A stretch of DNA of 59,360 nt from Rhodobacter sp. SGA-6-6 (lineage in GTDB: Bacteria; Pseudomonadota; Alphaproteobacteria; Rhodobacterales; Rhodobacteraceae): the NCBI RefSeq assembly GCF_011043545.1, contig NZ_JAAKGP010000017.1:1-59360 (forward strand). Reading direction: 5' to 3'. The translations under genes and the position numbers were made by a program. Below, piece by piece: positions 11,439 to 20,354 of the stretch (position 1 is the first letter of the stretch; every line of letters begins with the position of its first letter). Under the pieces are notes generated by a model. The model saw nothing but the letters and a program-made list of their open reading frames with translations. It was not told the origin of the DNA and did no database searches.

Positions 11439-11466
11439 AAGCGCCCCCGAAACGGGGCGCTTTCGT
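11439..11466 (+). terminator. Rho-independent terminator of tRNA-Val(CAC)
   Basis: AGCGCCCC pairs with GGGGCGCT around a short CGAAAC loop and is followed by TTTCGTCATTT, ten bases after the tRNA end. Confidence 0.8.
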
Positions 11467-11543
11467 CATTTCCGGGAGGCAGAGCGGGCTTCCCATCCGC
11501 CGCGCGGCGGCTATCCTGAGGGCACCCAGGCAAAGGCCCGCCC

Positions 11544-12194
11544 ATGCGCAACTTCGACTTCTCCAGCTGGCAATCCGTGCTGACCACGCTGGTCGGCCTG
11601 GCGCTTTTCGCGCTGGTGGGCATCGGCATAAGGCTGGTGCTGATGCTGACCCTGCAGCAGCGGCGCGAGCGGCTGAACCGGCAGATCAACGAGCGGCTGA
11701 AGCTGCTGATCGCCGCCTACAAGGTGCTCGGCGGGTCCTTCACCGGCACGCTGTCGGTGGACCCGCGCCACAAGCGCGACTTCGCCCGGGCCGAGGCGAA
11801 GGCGCCGGCCCATTTCGACCGCGCCCGCCAGATCCGCGACGCGGTGGAGGCGGCGCTGTCCGACATCATCCTCTTGGGCACCGAGGAGCAGGTCCGCCTC
11901 GCCGCCGCCGCCGCCCGCGACCTGGCCGCGGGCCGGCCGGTGGAGACCGCGGCGCTGGTCGCCAGCTTGCGCGACTTCATCCGGGAGGCGCTGGACCTCG
12001 ACCCGGTGCCCGCCGATGTCATCCTGCCGACGCAGGGCCCGACCCGGCCCGGGTCGGGCGGAAGGGGCCGGGAAGGCGGCAGTTCCGGCCGGGGCGGCGG
12101 TGGCGGAGGCGGCGGCGCGGGCGGCGGCGGCATGGGGATGGGCATGGGGCTCGGCCTCGGCGCCGCCGGGCGCGAAGACCCGCCGGCGGGCTGA
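11544..12194 (+). CDS. Membrane-anchored protein with Gly-rich C-terminus, unknown function
   Basis: The product has 216 residues and I do not recognise the family. One hydrophobic helix (about 13-37, VLTTLVGLALFALVGIGIRL) is followed by an Arg-rich stretch, a mostly helical cytoplasmic domain (about 45-160) and a C-terminal tail (about 170-205) of Gly runs, then alternating Gly-Met and Gly-Leu. The topology suggests an inner-membrane anchor with a soluble helical domain. It lies alone between two tRNA-Val genes. The tail is low-complexity and could be a flexible linker. Confidence 0.75.
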   Translation: MRNFDFSSWQSVLTTLVGLALFALVGIGIRLVLMLTLQQRRERLNRQINERLKLLIAAYKVLGGSFTGTLSVDPRHKRDFARAEAKAPAHFDRARQIRDAVEAALSDIILLGTEEQVRLAAAAARDLAAGRPVETAALVASLRDFIREALDLDPVPADVILPTQGPTRPGSGGRGREGGSSGRGGGGGGGGAGGGGMGMGMGLGLGAAGREDPPAG

Positions 12195-12244
12195 GCCGTC
12201 CCGCTTGCATCGCGCCTCCGGCCCGGCTAATCGGGGCGGGCTGC

Positions 12245-12320
12245 GGGTGGTTAGCTCAGTTGGTAGAGCGTCTCGCTTACACCGAGAATGTCGGGGGTTC
12301 GAGTCCCTCACCACCCACCA
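12245..12320 (+). tRNA. tRNA-Val (anticodon UAC)
   Basis: The acceptor GGGTGGT pairs with ACCACCC. The anticodon stem TCTCG / CGAGA encloses loop CTTACAC, giving anticodon TAC. T-arm GGGGGTTCGAGTCCCTC and encoded 3' ACCA are present. It is 0.8 kb from the Val-CAC gene, with one protein gene between. Confidence 0.95.
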
Positions 12321-12456
12321 GTTTCCCGTCCGCCCCGCACATCCCGGACCGATCAAGGCTGACCTGTGCAGATCCGCACCATCCCTGCCCGCGGATCGGT
12401 CTTTCCCGGGGGCCGGTTCGGTCTAGATTGGGGGAAGCCGCAGACAGGAGACCGCC

Positions 12457-13395
12457 ATGAGCTGGAACCCCATCCTCGACCCTTCCATCCCCGTCGGCGA
12501 CCAGGTGGACGCCATCGAGACCGTGATCGTGCCGCGCGCCCGCGACCTGGGCGGCTTCGAGGTCCGCCGCGCCTTGCCCTCGGCGCAGCGTCAGATGGTC
12601 GGTCCCTTCATCTTCTTCGACCAGATGGGCCCGGCCGAGTTCCTGACCGGCGAGGGCATCGACGTGCGGCCGCATCCGCATATCGGCCTCGGCACCGTGA
12701 CCTATCTGATGAAGGGCCGGCTGCATCACCGCGATTCCCTCGGCACCGACCAGTGGATCGAGCCGGGGGCGGTGAACTGGATGCTGGCGGGGCAGGGGAT
12801 CACCCATTCCGAACGGACGGACGGCGAGGCCCGCAAGGCGCCGCTGTCGATGTTCGGGCTGCAGACCTGGCTGGCGCTGCCCGAGGACCGCGAGGAGGAT
12901 GCCGCCGGCTTCATCCACGTCCCCCGCACCGCGCTGCCGGAGCTGGAGGGCGAGGGCAAAAGGGTGCGGCTGATCCTCGGCCGGGCCTGGGGCGAGACGG
13001 TGCCGCTGGAGATGCCGTCCGAGGTGTTCTACGCCGACGCCCTGCTGGCCCCCGGCGCGGCGCTGCCGCTGCCCGAGGACCACGAGGACCGCGGCATCTA
13101 TGTGCTGGAGGGCGAGGTCTCCTGCGCCGGACAGGTGTTCGAGGCCGGGCGGATGCTGGTGTTCCGGCCGGGCGACCGGGTGTCGGTGCGGGCCGGGGAC
13201 AAGGGCGCCCGGGTGATGGCGCTCGGCGGCGCCACCATGGGCGGGCCGCGGTTCATCTGGTGGAACTTCGTGGCCTCCAGCCGCGACAGGATCGAGGCGG
13301 CGAAAGAGGCCTGGCGGGCCGGGGACTGGGCGCATGGCCGCTTCCGCCTGCCGCCGGGCGACGACCGCGAACATATCCCCGCGCCGGAACGGTGA
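12457..13395 (+). CDS. Pirin family protein
   Basis: The 312-residue product is a bicupin of the pirin family. The metal-binding motif RPHPHIGLGTVTYLMKG lies near residue 68 and GQGITHSERTD near 110, the usual His and Glu ligands. The C-terminal cupin carries LEGEVSCAGQVF. Bacterial pirins bind iron, and some have quercetinase activity; the role here cannot be specified. It stands alone between tRNA genes, with a GGAG site shortly before the ATG. Confidence 0.92.
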   Translation: MSWNPILDPSIPVGDQVDAIETVIVPRARDLGGFEVRRALPSAQRQMVGPFIFFDQMGPAEFLTGEGIDVRPHPHIGLGTVTYLMKGRLHHRDSLGTDQWIEPGAVNWMLAGQGITHSERTDGEARKAPLSMFGLQTWLALPEDREEDAAGFIHVPRTALPELEGEGKRVRLILGRAWGETVPLEMPSEVFYADALLAPGAALPLPEDHEDRGIYVLEGEVSCAGQVFEAGRMLVFRPGDRVSVRAGDKGARVMALGGATMGGPRFIWWNFVASSRDRIEAAKEAWRAGDWAHGRFRLPPGDDREHIPAPER

Positions 13396-13458
13396 TTTTT
13401 CCCCCGCGGCCCCATTGACGGCGGCGCGGGGGGTCTGTATCAGGCGCCCACGGTCAGC

Positions 13459-13535
13459 GCGGTGGTAGCTCAGTCGGTTAGAGTACCGGCCTGTCACGCC
13501 GGGGGTCGCGGGTTCGAGCCCCGTCCACCGCGCCA
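13459..13535 (+). tRNA. tRNA-Asp (anticodon GUC), copy 1
   Basis: The acceptor GCGGTGG pairs with CCACCGC. The anticodon stem CCGGC / GCCGG encloses loop CTGTCAC (GTC). The 77-base gene has an encoded CCA and is identical to the copy at 13699. Confidence 0.96.
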
Positions 13536-13698
13536 CCGTTCTCCCTTCGTATCGCAAACCCTGCTTCTGATGGTCCGCCTCTCCGCGGCCAAAGAAATCA
13601 TGGGCTTGGCGGCGGAAGTTCATCTTCGCCCGACCTCTCGCCGGCGTGCTTTTCCGGCTTGACGGCCCCGGCGGGACAGACTATCCCGCCCCTCACGC

Positions 13699-13775
13699 GC
13701 GGTGGTAGCTCAGTCGGTTAGAGTACCGGCCTGTCACGCCGGGGGTCGCGGGTTCGAGCCCCGTCCACCGCGCCA
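13699..13775 (+). tRNA. tRNA-Asp (anticodon GUC), copy 2
   Basis: This is identical over 77 bases to copy 1, which starts 240 bases upstream. The sequences between and after the copies differ apart from the immediate 5' CGC. The GUC anticodon makes it a substrate for Tgt/QueA modification. Confidence 0.96.
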
Positions 13776-13872
13776 CTTCCTCCTCTTCGCAAATCCCCAT
13801 GCCCTCCGCAGGCGGCATTCCGGCCTTTCGCGGCGGCCCGGACCGCGCCATGCTGCGGCAGAAGGGGGCGGC

Positions 13873-14085
13873 ATGGCGTTTCTGGACCGGATACCGTTGA
13901 GCCTTTGCCTGATCCTGGCCCTCGGGCTGGGGCTGGCGCCCTTCGTGCCCGAGCCGCATCTGTGGGAAAGGCTGAAGGCGCTGGCGGCCGGCGAGGTGCC
14001 GTCGCCGATGGACCTGCTGGACCTTGCCCTGCACGGCGCGCCCTGGCTTCTGCTGGCGGCAAAGCTGGCGCGGCGAGCGGGGTGA
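13873..14085 (+). CDS. Small membrane protein conserved in Rhodobacteraceae, unknown function
   Basis: The product has 70 residues from ATG 13873, preceded by GAAGGGGG. It has a hydrophobic helix (about 9-25, LSLCLILALGLGLAPF), the motif PEPHLWERLKALAAGEV, and a second hydrophobic segment near the end (HGAPWLLLAAKLA). I recall near-identical small proteins in other Rhodobacteraceae, sometimes mislabelled RND transporter. Two membrane passes are likely. Function is unknown. The frame upstream of this ATG only reads through the tRNA-Asp gene and is not real. Confidence 0.7.
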   Translation: MAFLDRIPLSLCLILALGLGLAPFVPEPHLWERLKALAAGEVPSPMDLLDLALHGAPWLLLAAKLARRAG

Positions 14086-14092
14086 GCTTCCG

Positions 14093-14536
14093 CTACAGCG
14101 CCATCCGGTAGCGGATGTGGCCGTCCGTCTGCACATAGCTGTCGTAGAGCTTGCGGGCGCGGGCGTTGTCTTCCCGGGTGTGCCAGTAGAGACGGTGCCA
14201 GCCCTTGGCCCGGGCCAGCGCCACCAGGTCGTCGATCAGCGCGCGGGCGAGCCCGCGGCCGCGGGCCTCCGGCGCGACGAAGAGGTCTTCCAGATAGCAA
14301 TCCTCGCCGATCACCCAGGAGGAGGGGTGGTGCAGGTGCATGGCGAAGCCGACCACCCGCCCGTCCAGGCAGGCCAGCCGCGCCTTCAGCGTGCCGCCCG
14401 GGTCCATCATCCGGCCCCAGGTATGGGCGGTGATCCCGGGGTCCAGCGTCACGCGGTAGAAGTCGAGATAGCCGTCCCAGAGGCCGCGCCAGGCGGCCTC
14501 GTCCCCGGGCAGGGCGTCGCGGATTTCCAGCGTCAT
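14093..14536 (-). CDS. GNAT-family N-acetyltransferase
   Basis: The 147-residue protein has the full GNAT fold. Acetyl-CoA motif A reads LEDLFVAPEARGRGLARALID (about 80-100) with the R-G-R-G loop, and motif B follows with HTREDNARARKLYDSY. Similar proteins acetylate small amines or peptides; the substrate is not predictable. The start codon overlaps the stop of the M20 peptidase upstream (ATGA), so the two are probably translated together. The acyl acceptor might be related to the dipeptides the M20 enzyme handles, which is speculation. Confidence 0.9.
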   Translation of the reverse strand: MTLEIRDALPGDEAAWRGLWDGYLDFYRVTLDPGITAHTWGRMMDPGGTLKARLACLDGRVVGFAMHLHHPSSWVIGEDCYLEDLFVAPEARGRGLARALIDDLVALARAKGWHRLYWHTREDNARARKLYDSYVQTDGHIRYRMAL

Positions 14537-15906
14537 GCGATCTTCGCCAACACCCGGGCCCAGCTTCGGATGCCCTTGTGGAAGCTTTTCACGTCGTATT
14601 TCTCGTTCGGCGAGTGGATGGCGTCGTCGTCGTTGGCGAAGCCGATCAGCATCGCGTCCATGCCGAGGACGGTCTTGAAGAACCCCGCGATGGGGATCGA
14701 GCCGCCCATGCCGACGATCACCGCCTCGCGGTTCCATTCGTCCGACAGCGCCTGCCGGGCGGCCTCGAACTCCGGCCGGTCGGTGTTCATCACCGCGGCG
14801 GGGGAGCCTTCCAGGTCGCCATCCCAGGTGACGCGGGCGTCCGCGGGCAGACGCGCCTCGACATGGGCGCGCAGCTTGCGGCGCAGGTCGTCGGGGTCCA
14901 TGTCGCCGACCAGCCGGCAGGTGATCTTGCAATGCGCCTCGGCCGGGATCACCGTCTTCGACCCGGCGCCCTGATAGCCGCCCCAGAGGCCGTTGATCTC
15001 CAGCGTCGGCCGCGCCCATTGCTGTTCCAGGGTGGAATAGCCGGCCTCGCCATGCGAGCGGGTGAAGCCGACCGACTCCAGATAATCCTTCTCGTCGAAG
15101 CCGCTGGCCTCCCACTGGCGCTTCAACTCGGGCGGCACCTCATGCACGCCCTCGTAGAAGCCTTCCACCGCCACGCGGCCGCTGTCGTCGTGGAAGCTGG
15201 CGACGATCCTTGCGATCTCGCGCAAGGGGTTCAGCGCCGGGCCGCCGTAATGACCGGAGTGCAGGTCGATCCGCGGCCCGTGCAGGGTGAATTCGTCCTT
15301 CAGCATCCCGCGCAGCTGCCCGGCGATGGAGGGCACCCCGGGCGAGACCATCGAGGTGTCGCAGATCAGCGCCAGGTCGGCGGTCAGCTCGGCGGCGTTG
15401 TCGCGCATGAAGGGGATGAGGGAGGGGGAGCCGGATTCCTCCTCGCCCTCCAGGAAGACGGTGATGCGGCAGGGCAGGGCGCCGTGCTCGGCGATCCAGG
15501 CCCGGCAGGCCTCGATGAAGGTCATCAGCTGGCCCTTGTCGTCCGACGAGCCGCGGCCGCGGATGACATCGCCCCTGGCGGTGGACTCGATCACCGGGTC
15601 GAAGGGATCGCGGTGCCAGAGGTTCAGCGGATCGACCGGCTGCACGTCGTAATGGCCGTAGAACAGCAGGTGCCGGTCGCCGGTGCCGCCATGCGCCACC
15701 ACCATCGGATGGCCGGGGGTGGCGCGGCTTTCGGCGGCGAATCCCAGCGAATTCAGCTCCGCCACCAGCCAGTCGGCGGCGCGGGCGCAATCGGCCTTCC
15801 AGGCCGGATCGGTGGAGATCGAGGGGATGCGCAAGAGCTCCATCAGCCGGTCCAGCGCCAGCGGAAGGTCTCCGTCGATGCGGGCAAGGGTGGCGTCCAG
15901 GGTCAT
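14533..15906 (-). CDS. M20/M28-type metallo-dipeptidase
   Basis: The 457-residue protein is a di-zinc M20 peptidase of the carnosinase/dipeptidase type. The metal ligands are visible in order: FYGHYDVQPVDP (His, near 83), GRGSSDDKGQL (bridging Asp), LEGEEESGSP (catalytic and ligand Glu), ICDTSM (Asp) and AIHSPNEKYDV (His, near the C-terminus). The central dimerisation domain includes DLHSGHYGG. It is probably cytoplasmic, since no signal peptide is seen. I chose ATG 15906, where family similarity begins. It is co-transcribed with the overlapping GNAT gene. Confidence 0.94.
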   Translation of the reverse strand: MTLDATLARIDGDLPLALDRLMELLRIPSISTDPAWKADCARAADWLVAELNSLGFAAESRATPGHPMVVAHGGTGDRHLLFYGHYDVQPVDPLNLWHRDPFDPVIESTARGDVIRGRGSSDDKGQLMTFIEACRAWIAEHGALPCRITVFLEGEEESGSPSLIPFMRDNAAELTADLALICDTSMVSPGVPSIAGQLRGMLKDEFTLHGPRIDLHSGHYGGPALNPLREIARIVASFHDDSGRVAVEGFYEGVHEVPPELKRQWEASGFDEKDYLESVGFTRSHGEAGYSTLEQQWARPTLEINGLWGGYQGAGSKTVIPAEAHCKITCRLVGDMDPDDLRRKLRAHVEARLPADARVTWDGDLEGSPAAVMNTDRPEFEAARQALSDEWNREAVIVGMGGSIPIAGFFKTVLGMDAMLIGFANDDDAIHSPNEKYDVKSFHKGIRSWARVLAKIA

Positions 15907-16014
15907 CGTGCTCTCCGAAATGTCAGCTTTGCGGGCAGGGTAGCAGGCAGAAGGGGACTGTCCAGAGCCCGCGGGATCGGCTAGGACCGGGATATATCTG
16001 CGACGGAGGTTGGC

Positions 16015-16416
16015 ATGAAACGCTTTGCCGCAATCTTTGCGGGTCTGGCCCTGGCCGGAATGGCCGGCGCCGAGGCCGTGCCGTTCGAGAAGGCCGAACT
16101 CGGCGCGTCCGAAGTCACGCTCTACCTGCACGACTTCCTGACCGAGGAAGAGCTGTCCACCCTGCGGCTGGTGATGACGAACACCGAGGCGCTGGCGATC
16201 TTCGTGCCCGCCGGAAAGACCGACGGCTTCGCCGCGCTGGCGGTCTCGCCCGACGACGGGCTGATCCGCGACGGCAAGCCGGTTCCCTCGGCGGTGGCGC
16301 TGGCGGATTTCGACCATCCCGACACCGCCGAGACCGAGGCGAAGAAAGCCTGCGACGCCGCGAAGAAGGGGGCCGCGCCCTGCGTGCTGGTGCTGGCGGT
16401 GGGGCCGAAGACCTGA
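16015..16416 (+). CDS. Exported protein of unknown function
   Basis: The 133-residue product starts with a clear signal peptide (MKRFAAIFAGLALAGMAGAEA, cleavage likely after Ala-Glu-Ala). The mature part has no domain I recognise. It contains FLTEEELSTLRLVMTNTEAL and a pair of cysteines (about 111 and 122) that could form a disulphide in the periplasm. It precedes hemA in the same direction but is separated by 138 bases holding an FnrL-like site, so it is probably a separate transcription unit. Confidence 0.72.
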   Translation: MKRFAAIFAGLALAGMAGAEAVPFEKAELGASEVTLYLHDFLTEEELSTLRLVMTNTEALAIFVPAGKTDGFAALAVSPDDGLIRDGKPVPSAVALADFDHPDTAETEAKKACDAAKKGAAPCVLVLAVGPKT

Positions 16417-16483
16417 TCGGGGGCGGGCGGGAAAACCTGCATCCGGGGGGCGACAAATCGTCCCCTTGCGCTTTCCCCCCGGT

Positions 16484-16497
16484 TTGACGCAAGTCAA
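16484..16497 (+). promoter_or_regulatory. FnrL/Crp-type operator upstream of hemA
   Basis: TTGACGCAAGTCAA is a perfect TTGAC-N4-GTCAA dyad of the Fnr class, 57 bases before the hemA start. FnrL is known to regulate hemA in Rhodobacter species in response to low oxygen, raising tetrapyrrole synthesis. The match and its position are direct; the regulator's identity is inferred. Confidence 0.75.
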
Positions 16498-16554
16498 TGT
16501 GGGGACGCCCCCGCTGCGCTAGGCACAGGACCGAGCGGAAGCCAGGAGAATTCG

Positions 16555-17784
16555 ATGGACTACGATGCCCAGCTGACCCAAGCGCTGCAGAAGCTGCATG
16601 ACGAGGGGCGTTACCGGACCTTCATCGACATCGAGCGGCAGAAGGGGCATTTCCCCCATGCGGTCTGGACCCGGCCGGACGGGAGCACGAGGCCGATCAC
16701 CGTCTGGTGCGGCAACGACTATCTGGGCATGGGCCAGCATCCCGTGGTGCTGGCGGCGATGCACGAGGCGCTGGACGCCACCGGCGCCGGCTCGGGCGGC
16801 ACCCGCAACATCTCCGGCACCACCGTCTACCACAAGCGGCTGGAGGCTGAACTGGCCGACCTGCACCGGAAAGAGGCGGCGCTGGTCTTCACTTCGGCCT
16901 ATATCGCCAACGATGCCACGCTGTCGACGCTGCGCACCATCTTCCCCGGGCTGATCATCTATTCCGACGCGCTGAACCATGCCTCGATGATCGAGGGCGT
17001 GCGCCGCGGCGGCGGCGAGAAGCGGATCTTCCGCCACAACGACCTGGCTCACCTGCGGGCGCTGCTGGCGGCGGACGACCCCGCGGCGCCGAAGCTGATC
17101 GCCTTCGAGTCGATCTATTCGATGGACGGCGACGTGGCCCCGATCGGGGCGATCTGCGACCTGGCGCAGGAGTTCGGCGCGCTGACCTATCTGGACGAGG
17201 TCCATGCCGTCGGCATGTATGGCCCCCGCGGCGCCGGCGTGGCGGAACGCGACGGGCAGATGCACCGGGTGGACATCATCAACGCCACCCTGGCCAAGGC
17301 CTTCGGGGTTTTCGGCGGCTATATTGCTGCAACTGCGAAGATGGTGGACGCGATCCGCAGCTACGCGCCCGGCTTCATCTTCACCACCTCGCTGCCGCCC
17401 GCGGTGGCGGCCGGCGCGGCGGCTTCGGTGCGCTTCCTGAAGACGGCCGAAGGCCAGGCTTTGCGCGACAAGCAGCAGGAAAACGCCCGCATCCTGAAGA
17501 TGCGGCTGAAGGCCGTGGGCCTGCCGATCATCGACGAGGGCACGCATATTGTGCCCGTCCATGTCGGCAACCCCATCCATTGCAAGATGCTGTCCGACAT
17601 GCTGCTGGAAGAGCATGGCGTCTATGTCCAGCCGATCAACTTCCCCACCGTGCCCCGGGGGACCGAGCGGCTGCGCTTCACCCCCTCGCCGGTGCATGAC
17701 CCGAAAGAGATCGACCGGCTGGTGAAGGCGATGGATTCGCTGTGGCGGCAATGTGCGCTGAATCGTGCCGAGCTTTCCGCCTGA
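16555..17784 (+). CDS. hemA: 5-aminolevulinate synthase (Shemin pathway)
   Basis: The 409-residue PLP enzyme condenses glycine and succinyl-CoA to 5-aminolevulinate, the first step of tetrapyrrole synthesis in alphaproteobacteria. Visible marks are [24 protein letters not shown] (about 80-92), the PLP aspartate in [11 protein letters not shown], and the Schiff-base lysine in [14 protein letters not shown] near 248. It has the compact length of bacterial enzymes and no heme-regulatory Cys-Pro motifs. The ATG follows AGGAG. The FnrL-like site upstream indicates oxygen control. Confidence 0.97.
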   Translation: MDYDAQLTQALQKLHDEGRYRTFIDIERQKGHFPHAVWTRPDGSTRPITVWCGNDYLGMGQHPVVLAAMHEALDATGAGSGGTRNISGTTVYHKRLEAELADLHRKEAALVFTSAYIANDATLSTLRTIFPGLIIYSDALNHASMIEGVRRGGGEKRIFRHNDLAHLRALLAADDPAAPKLIAFESIYSMDGDVAPIGAICDLAQEFGALTYLDEVHAVGMYGPRGAGVAERDGQMHRVDIINATLAKAFGVFGGYIAATAKMVDAIRSYAPGFIFTTSLPPAVAAGAAASVRFLKTAEGQALRDKQQENARILKMRLKAVGLPIIDEGTHIVPVHVGNPIHCKMLSDMLLEEHGVYVQPINFPTVPRGTERLRFTPSPVHDPKEIDRLVKAMDSLWRQCALNRAELSA

Positions 17785-17905
17785 GGCGCCATCTCGCATG
17801 TGCAAAGGCGCTTGCCCTGTGCTAGCGTTCCCGCAATACGAGGCCCGGTGAGTCGCAGGGGAAGCGACTCGGTTCAACAGGCCAATCCAAGGGGACAGAT
17901 CGCGG

Positions 17906-19093
17906 ATGATCGGCTGGAGGTCCAAACCTCAGGCAGCGGAGGAGGAGAAGCCGAAGGGCTTCGACGATTTCGACCTTCGCCTGGGCGACCTGATGCGCGG
18001 CGAAAGGGCCACGCTGGGCAAGTCGCTTCTGGACGTGCAGCGCGAACTCAAGATCAAGGCCACCTATATCGCCGCCATCGAGAATGCCGATGTCTCGGCC
18101 TTCGAGACCCCCGGTTTCGTGGCCGGCTACGTGCGCTCCTACGCCCGTTATCTGGGCATGGACCCGGATGACTCCTTCGCCCGCTTCTGCCGCGAGGCGA
18201 ATTTCGCCGTGGCGCACGGGCTGTCGGCCTCGGCGGCGCCGCAGCGGCTGGCGCAGGCCCGCGCCCGGGTGGAATTCGCCGATCCGCTGGCCAATCCCAA
18301 CGCCACCTTCATCCCCCGCGGCGAAAGCGTGTTCAGCCGGGTCGAACCCGGCGCCGTCGGCTCGGTCGCGGTGCTGCTGGCGCTGATCGTCGCCATCGGC
18401 TACGGCGGCTGGTCGGTGCTGCGCGAGGTGCAGCGGGTGCAACTGGCCCCGGTGGACGAGGCGCCCTCGGTGGTGGCGCAGATCGACCCGCTGGACGGCG
18501 CGCAGCCCGCCGACCCGCAGGCCGTGGTCAAGGAGCCCGAGACCGCGGTGGCGGAAAACCAGGCCGCGCCCGACCTGATGGACCGGCTCTATCGGCCGCA
18601 GGAGTTGGACGTGCCGGTGCTGGTGTCGCGCGACGGCCCCATCGCCGCCATCGACCCGCGGGCCGGCGGCCCGGTGGCCGGTCCGGCCGGAGTCGCCCTG
18701 GCCGATCCGGCTGAGGCCGAGACGGTCAAGGTGATGGCCGATGCCCGTCCCGGGGTGGAAATCCTGGCGGTGCGCCCGGCCTGGGTGCGGGTCAGCGCCG
18801 CCGACGGCACCGTGCTGTTCGAGAAGAACCTGGACGCCGGCGAACGCTATGCGGTTCCGGCGCTGGAAGAGGCGGCGGTGCTGCGCACCGGCAACTCCGG
18901 TTCGGTCTATTTCCTGGTGGACGGCGCGACCTATGGTCCCGCAGCGCCGGGGGCGAACGTGGCCAAGAACATCGCCCTGACCGCCGAGGCGCTGACGGCG
19001 AAATACACCCTCGCCGATCCCGGCGCCGACGAGGCCCTGGCCAAGGTGATGACCGCCGATGCCTCGGCCACTGTCGAGGTGGCGGTGGAGTGA
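17906..19093 (+). CDS. RodZ-like protein (HTH plus DUF4115)
   Basis: The 395-residue protein has an N-terminal helix-turn-helix of the RodZ type (about 25-95; LGKSLLDVQRELKIKATYIAAIEN, then PGFVAGYVRSYARYLGMD). A linker and one membrane helix (about 150-172, VGSVAVLLALIVAIGYGG) follow, then an acidic/Pro-rich stretch and a periplasmic DUF4115-like beta domain (RPAWVRVSAADGTVLFEKNL). RodZ couples MreB to the elongasome and so affects cell shape. No mre genes are in the window. It directly precedes ispG, as in many proteobacteria where rodZ and ispG are linked. Confidence 0.88.
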   Translation: MIGWRSKPQAAEEEKPKGFDDFDLRLGDLMRGERATLGKSLLDVQRELKIKATYIAAIENADVSAFETPGFVAGYVRSYARYLGMDPDDSFARFCREANFAVAHGLSASAAPQRLAQARARVEFADPLANPNATFIPRGESVFSRVEPGAVGSVAVLLALIVAIGYGGWSVLREVQRVQLAPVDEAPSVVAQIDPLDGAQPADPQAVVKEPETAVAENQAAPDLMDRLYRPQELDVPVLVSRDGPIAAIDPRAGGPVAGPAGVALADPAEAETVKVMADARPGVEILAVRPAWVRVSAADGTVLFEKNLDAGERYAVPALEEAAVLRTGNSGSVYFLVDGATYGPAAPGANVAKNIALTAEALTAKYTLADPGADEALAKVMTADASATVEVAVE

Positions 19094-19181
19094 CCCCTTC
19101 GTGAAGGCCGGGGCGGGCCCGGGCGGTTGCCGCCCGGTGGGCTTTTGCCTATGTTCGCCGCGAATGGCTTGAGGCATCCCC

Positions 19182-20306
19182 ATGTCGCTGAACCCGATCC
19201 GTCCCTGGCGCAACATCGAGCGGCGGAAGAGCCGCCGGATCATGGTGGGCCGCGTGCCGGTGGGCGGCGATGCGCCGATCACGGTGCAGACCATGACCAA
19301 CACCGACACTTCGGACGTGAAGGCGACGCTGGACCAGGTGATCCGCGCCGCCGAGGCGGGGGCGGACATCGTGCGGGTCTCCACCCCGGACGAGGCCTCG
19401 ACCCGCGCCCTGCGCGAGATCGTGCGCGAAAGCCCGGTGCCGATCGTGGCGGACATCCATTTCCACTATCGCCGCGCCATCGAGGCGGCGGAGGCGGGGG
19501 CGGCCTGCCTGCGGATCAACCCCGGCAACATCGGCGACGCGAAGCGGGTGGCCGAGGTGGTGCGGGCGGCGAAGGACCACGGCTGCTCGATCCGTATCGG
19601 GGTGAACGCGGGGTCGCTGGAGCGGCATCTGCTGGAGAAATACGGCGAGCCCTGCCCGGATGCGATGGTGGAAAGCGGCCTCGACCATATCAAGCTGTTG
19701 CAGGACAACGATTTCCACGAGTTCAAGATCAGCTGCAAGGCCTCGGACGTGTTCCTTTCGGCGGCGGCCTACCAGCAGCTGGCGGCGGCGACCGACGCGC
19801 CGATCCACCTCGGTATCACCGAGGCGGGCGGGCTGACCTCCGGCACGGTGAAATCGGCCATCGGCCTCGGCAGCCTGCTGTGGTTCGGCATCGGCGATAC
19901 CATCCGGGTGTCGCTGTCGGCCGACCCGGTGGAGGAGGTCAAGGTCGGCTACGAGATCCTGAAGAGCCTCGGGTTGCGCACCCGCGGCGTGCAGATCATC
20001 TCCTGCCCCAGCTGCGCGCGGCAGGGCTTCGACGTGATCCGCACCGTGGAGGCGCTGGAGAAGCGGCTGGAGCACATCAAGACACCGATGAGCCTGTCGA
20101 TCATCGGCTGCGTCGTGAACGGCCCCGGCGAGGCGCTGATGACCGACATCGGCTTCACCGGCGGCGGCGCCGGCAAGGGCATGGTCTACATGGCCGGCCG
20201 GCAGGACCACACCATGACCAACGAGAAGATGATTGACCATATCGTCGAACTGGTCGAGAAGCGCGCCGAGGAACTGGCCGCGCTGGAGGCGCAGGCGGCG
20301 GAGTAG
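19182..20306 (+). CDS. ispG: 4-hydroxy-3-methylbut-2-enyl diphosphate synthase (flavodoxin)
   Basis: The 374-residue enzyme makes HMBPP from ME-cPP in the MEP isoprenoid pathway, using a 4Fe-4S cluster. The TIM-barrel part is at the N-terminus ([30 protein letters not shown]). The cluster cysteines are visible in [11 protein letters not shown] near 272 and [10 protein letters not shown] near 307, with a conserved Glu. It lies behind the rodZ-like gene with 88 bases between. Its TAG stop contributes to the base of the terminator hairpin. As an Fe-S enzyme it depends on the suf system at 49-58 kb. Confidence 0.97.
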   Translation: MSLNPIRPWRNIERRKSRRIMVGRVPVGGDAPITVQTMTNTDTSDVKATLDQVIRAAEAGADIVRVSTPDEASTRALREIVRESPVPIVADIHFHYRRAIEAAEAGAACLRINPGNIGDAKRVAEVVRAAKDHGCSIRIGVNAGSLERHLLEKYGEPCPDAMVESGLDHIKLLQDNDFHEFKISCKASDVFLSAAAYQQLAAATDAPIHLGITEAGGLTSGTVKSAIGLGSLLWFGIGDTIRVSLSADPVEEVKVGYEILKSLGLRTRGVQIISCPSCARQGFDVIRTVEALEKRLEHIKTPMSLSIIGCVVNGPGEALMTDIGFTGGGAGKGMVYMAGRQDHTMTNEKMIDHIVELVEKRAEELAALEAQAAE

Positions 20307-20352
20307 GGCGATTTCCGCGCGGAAATCGCCCCGAAAATCGCGCGATTTTCGG
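20306..20352. terminator. Double palindrome terminator between ispG and the DsbA-like gene
   Basis: GGGCGATTTCC / GGAAATCGCCC (loop GCGC) starts at the last base of the ispG stop. It is followed directly by a second, perfect 22-base palindrome (20331-20352) centred on CGCG with arms CCGAAAATCG. The genes converge here, so it can serve both strands. T-tracts are weak. Confidence 0.7.
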
Positions 20353-20354
20353 CG

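Noticed and set aside
13462-13662. Small protein frames starting inside the tRNA-Asp genes
   Set aside because: They read through tRNA sequence, and both have the same first residues only because the tRNAs are identical.
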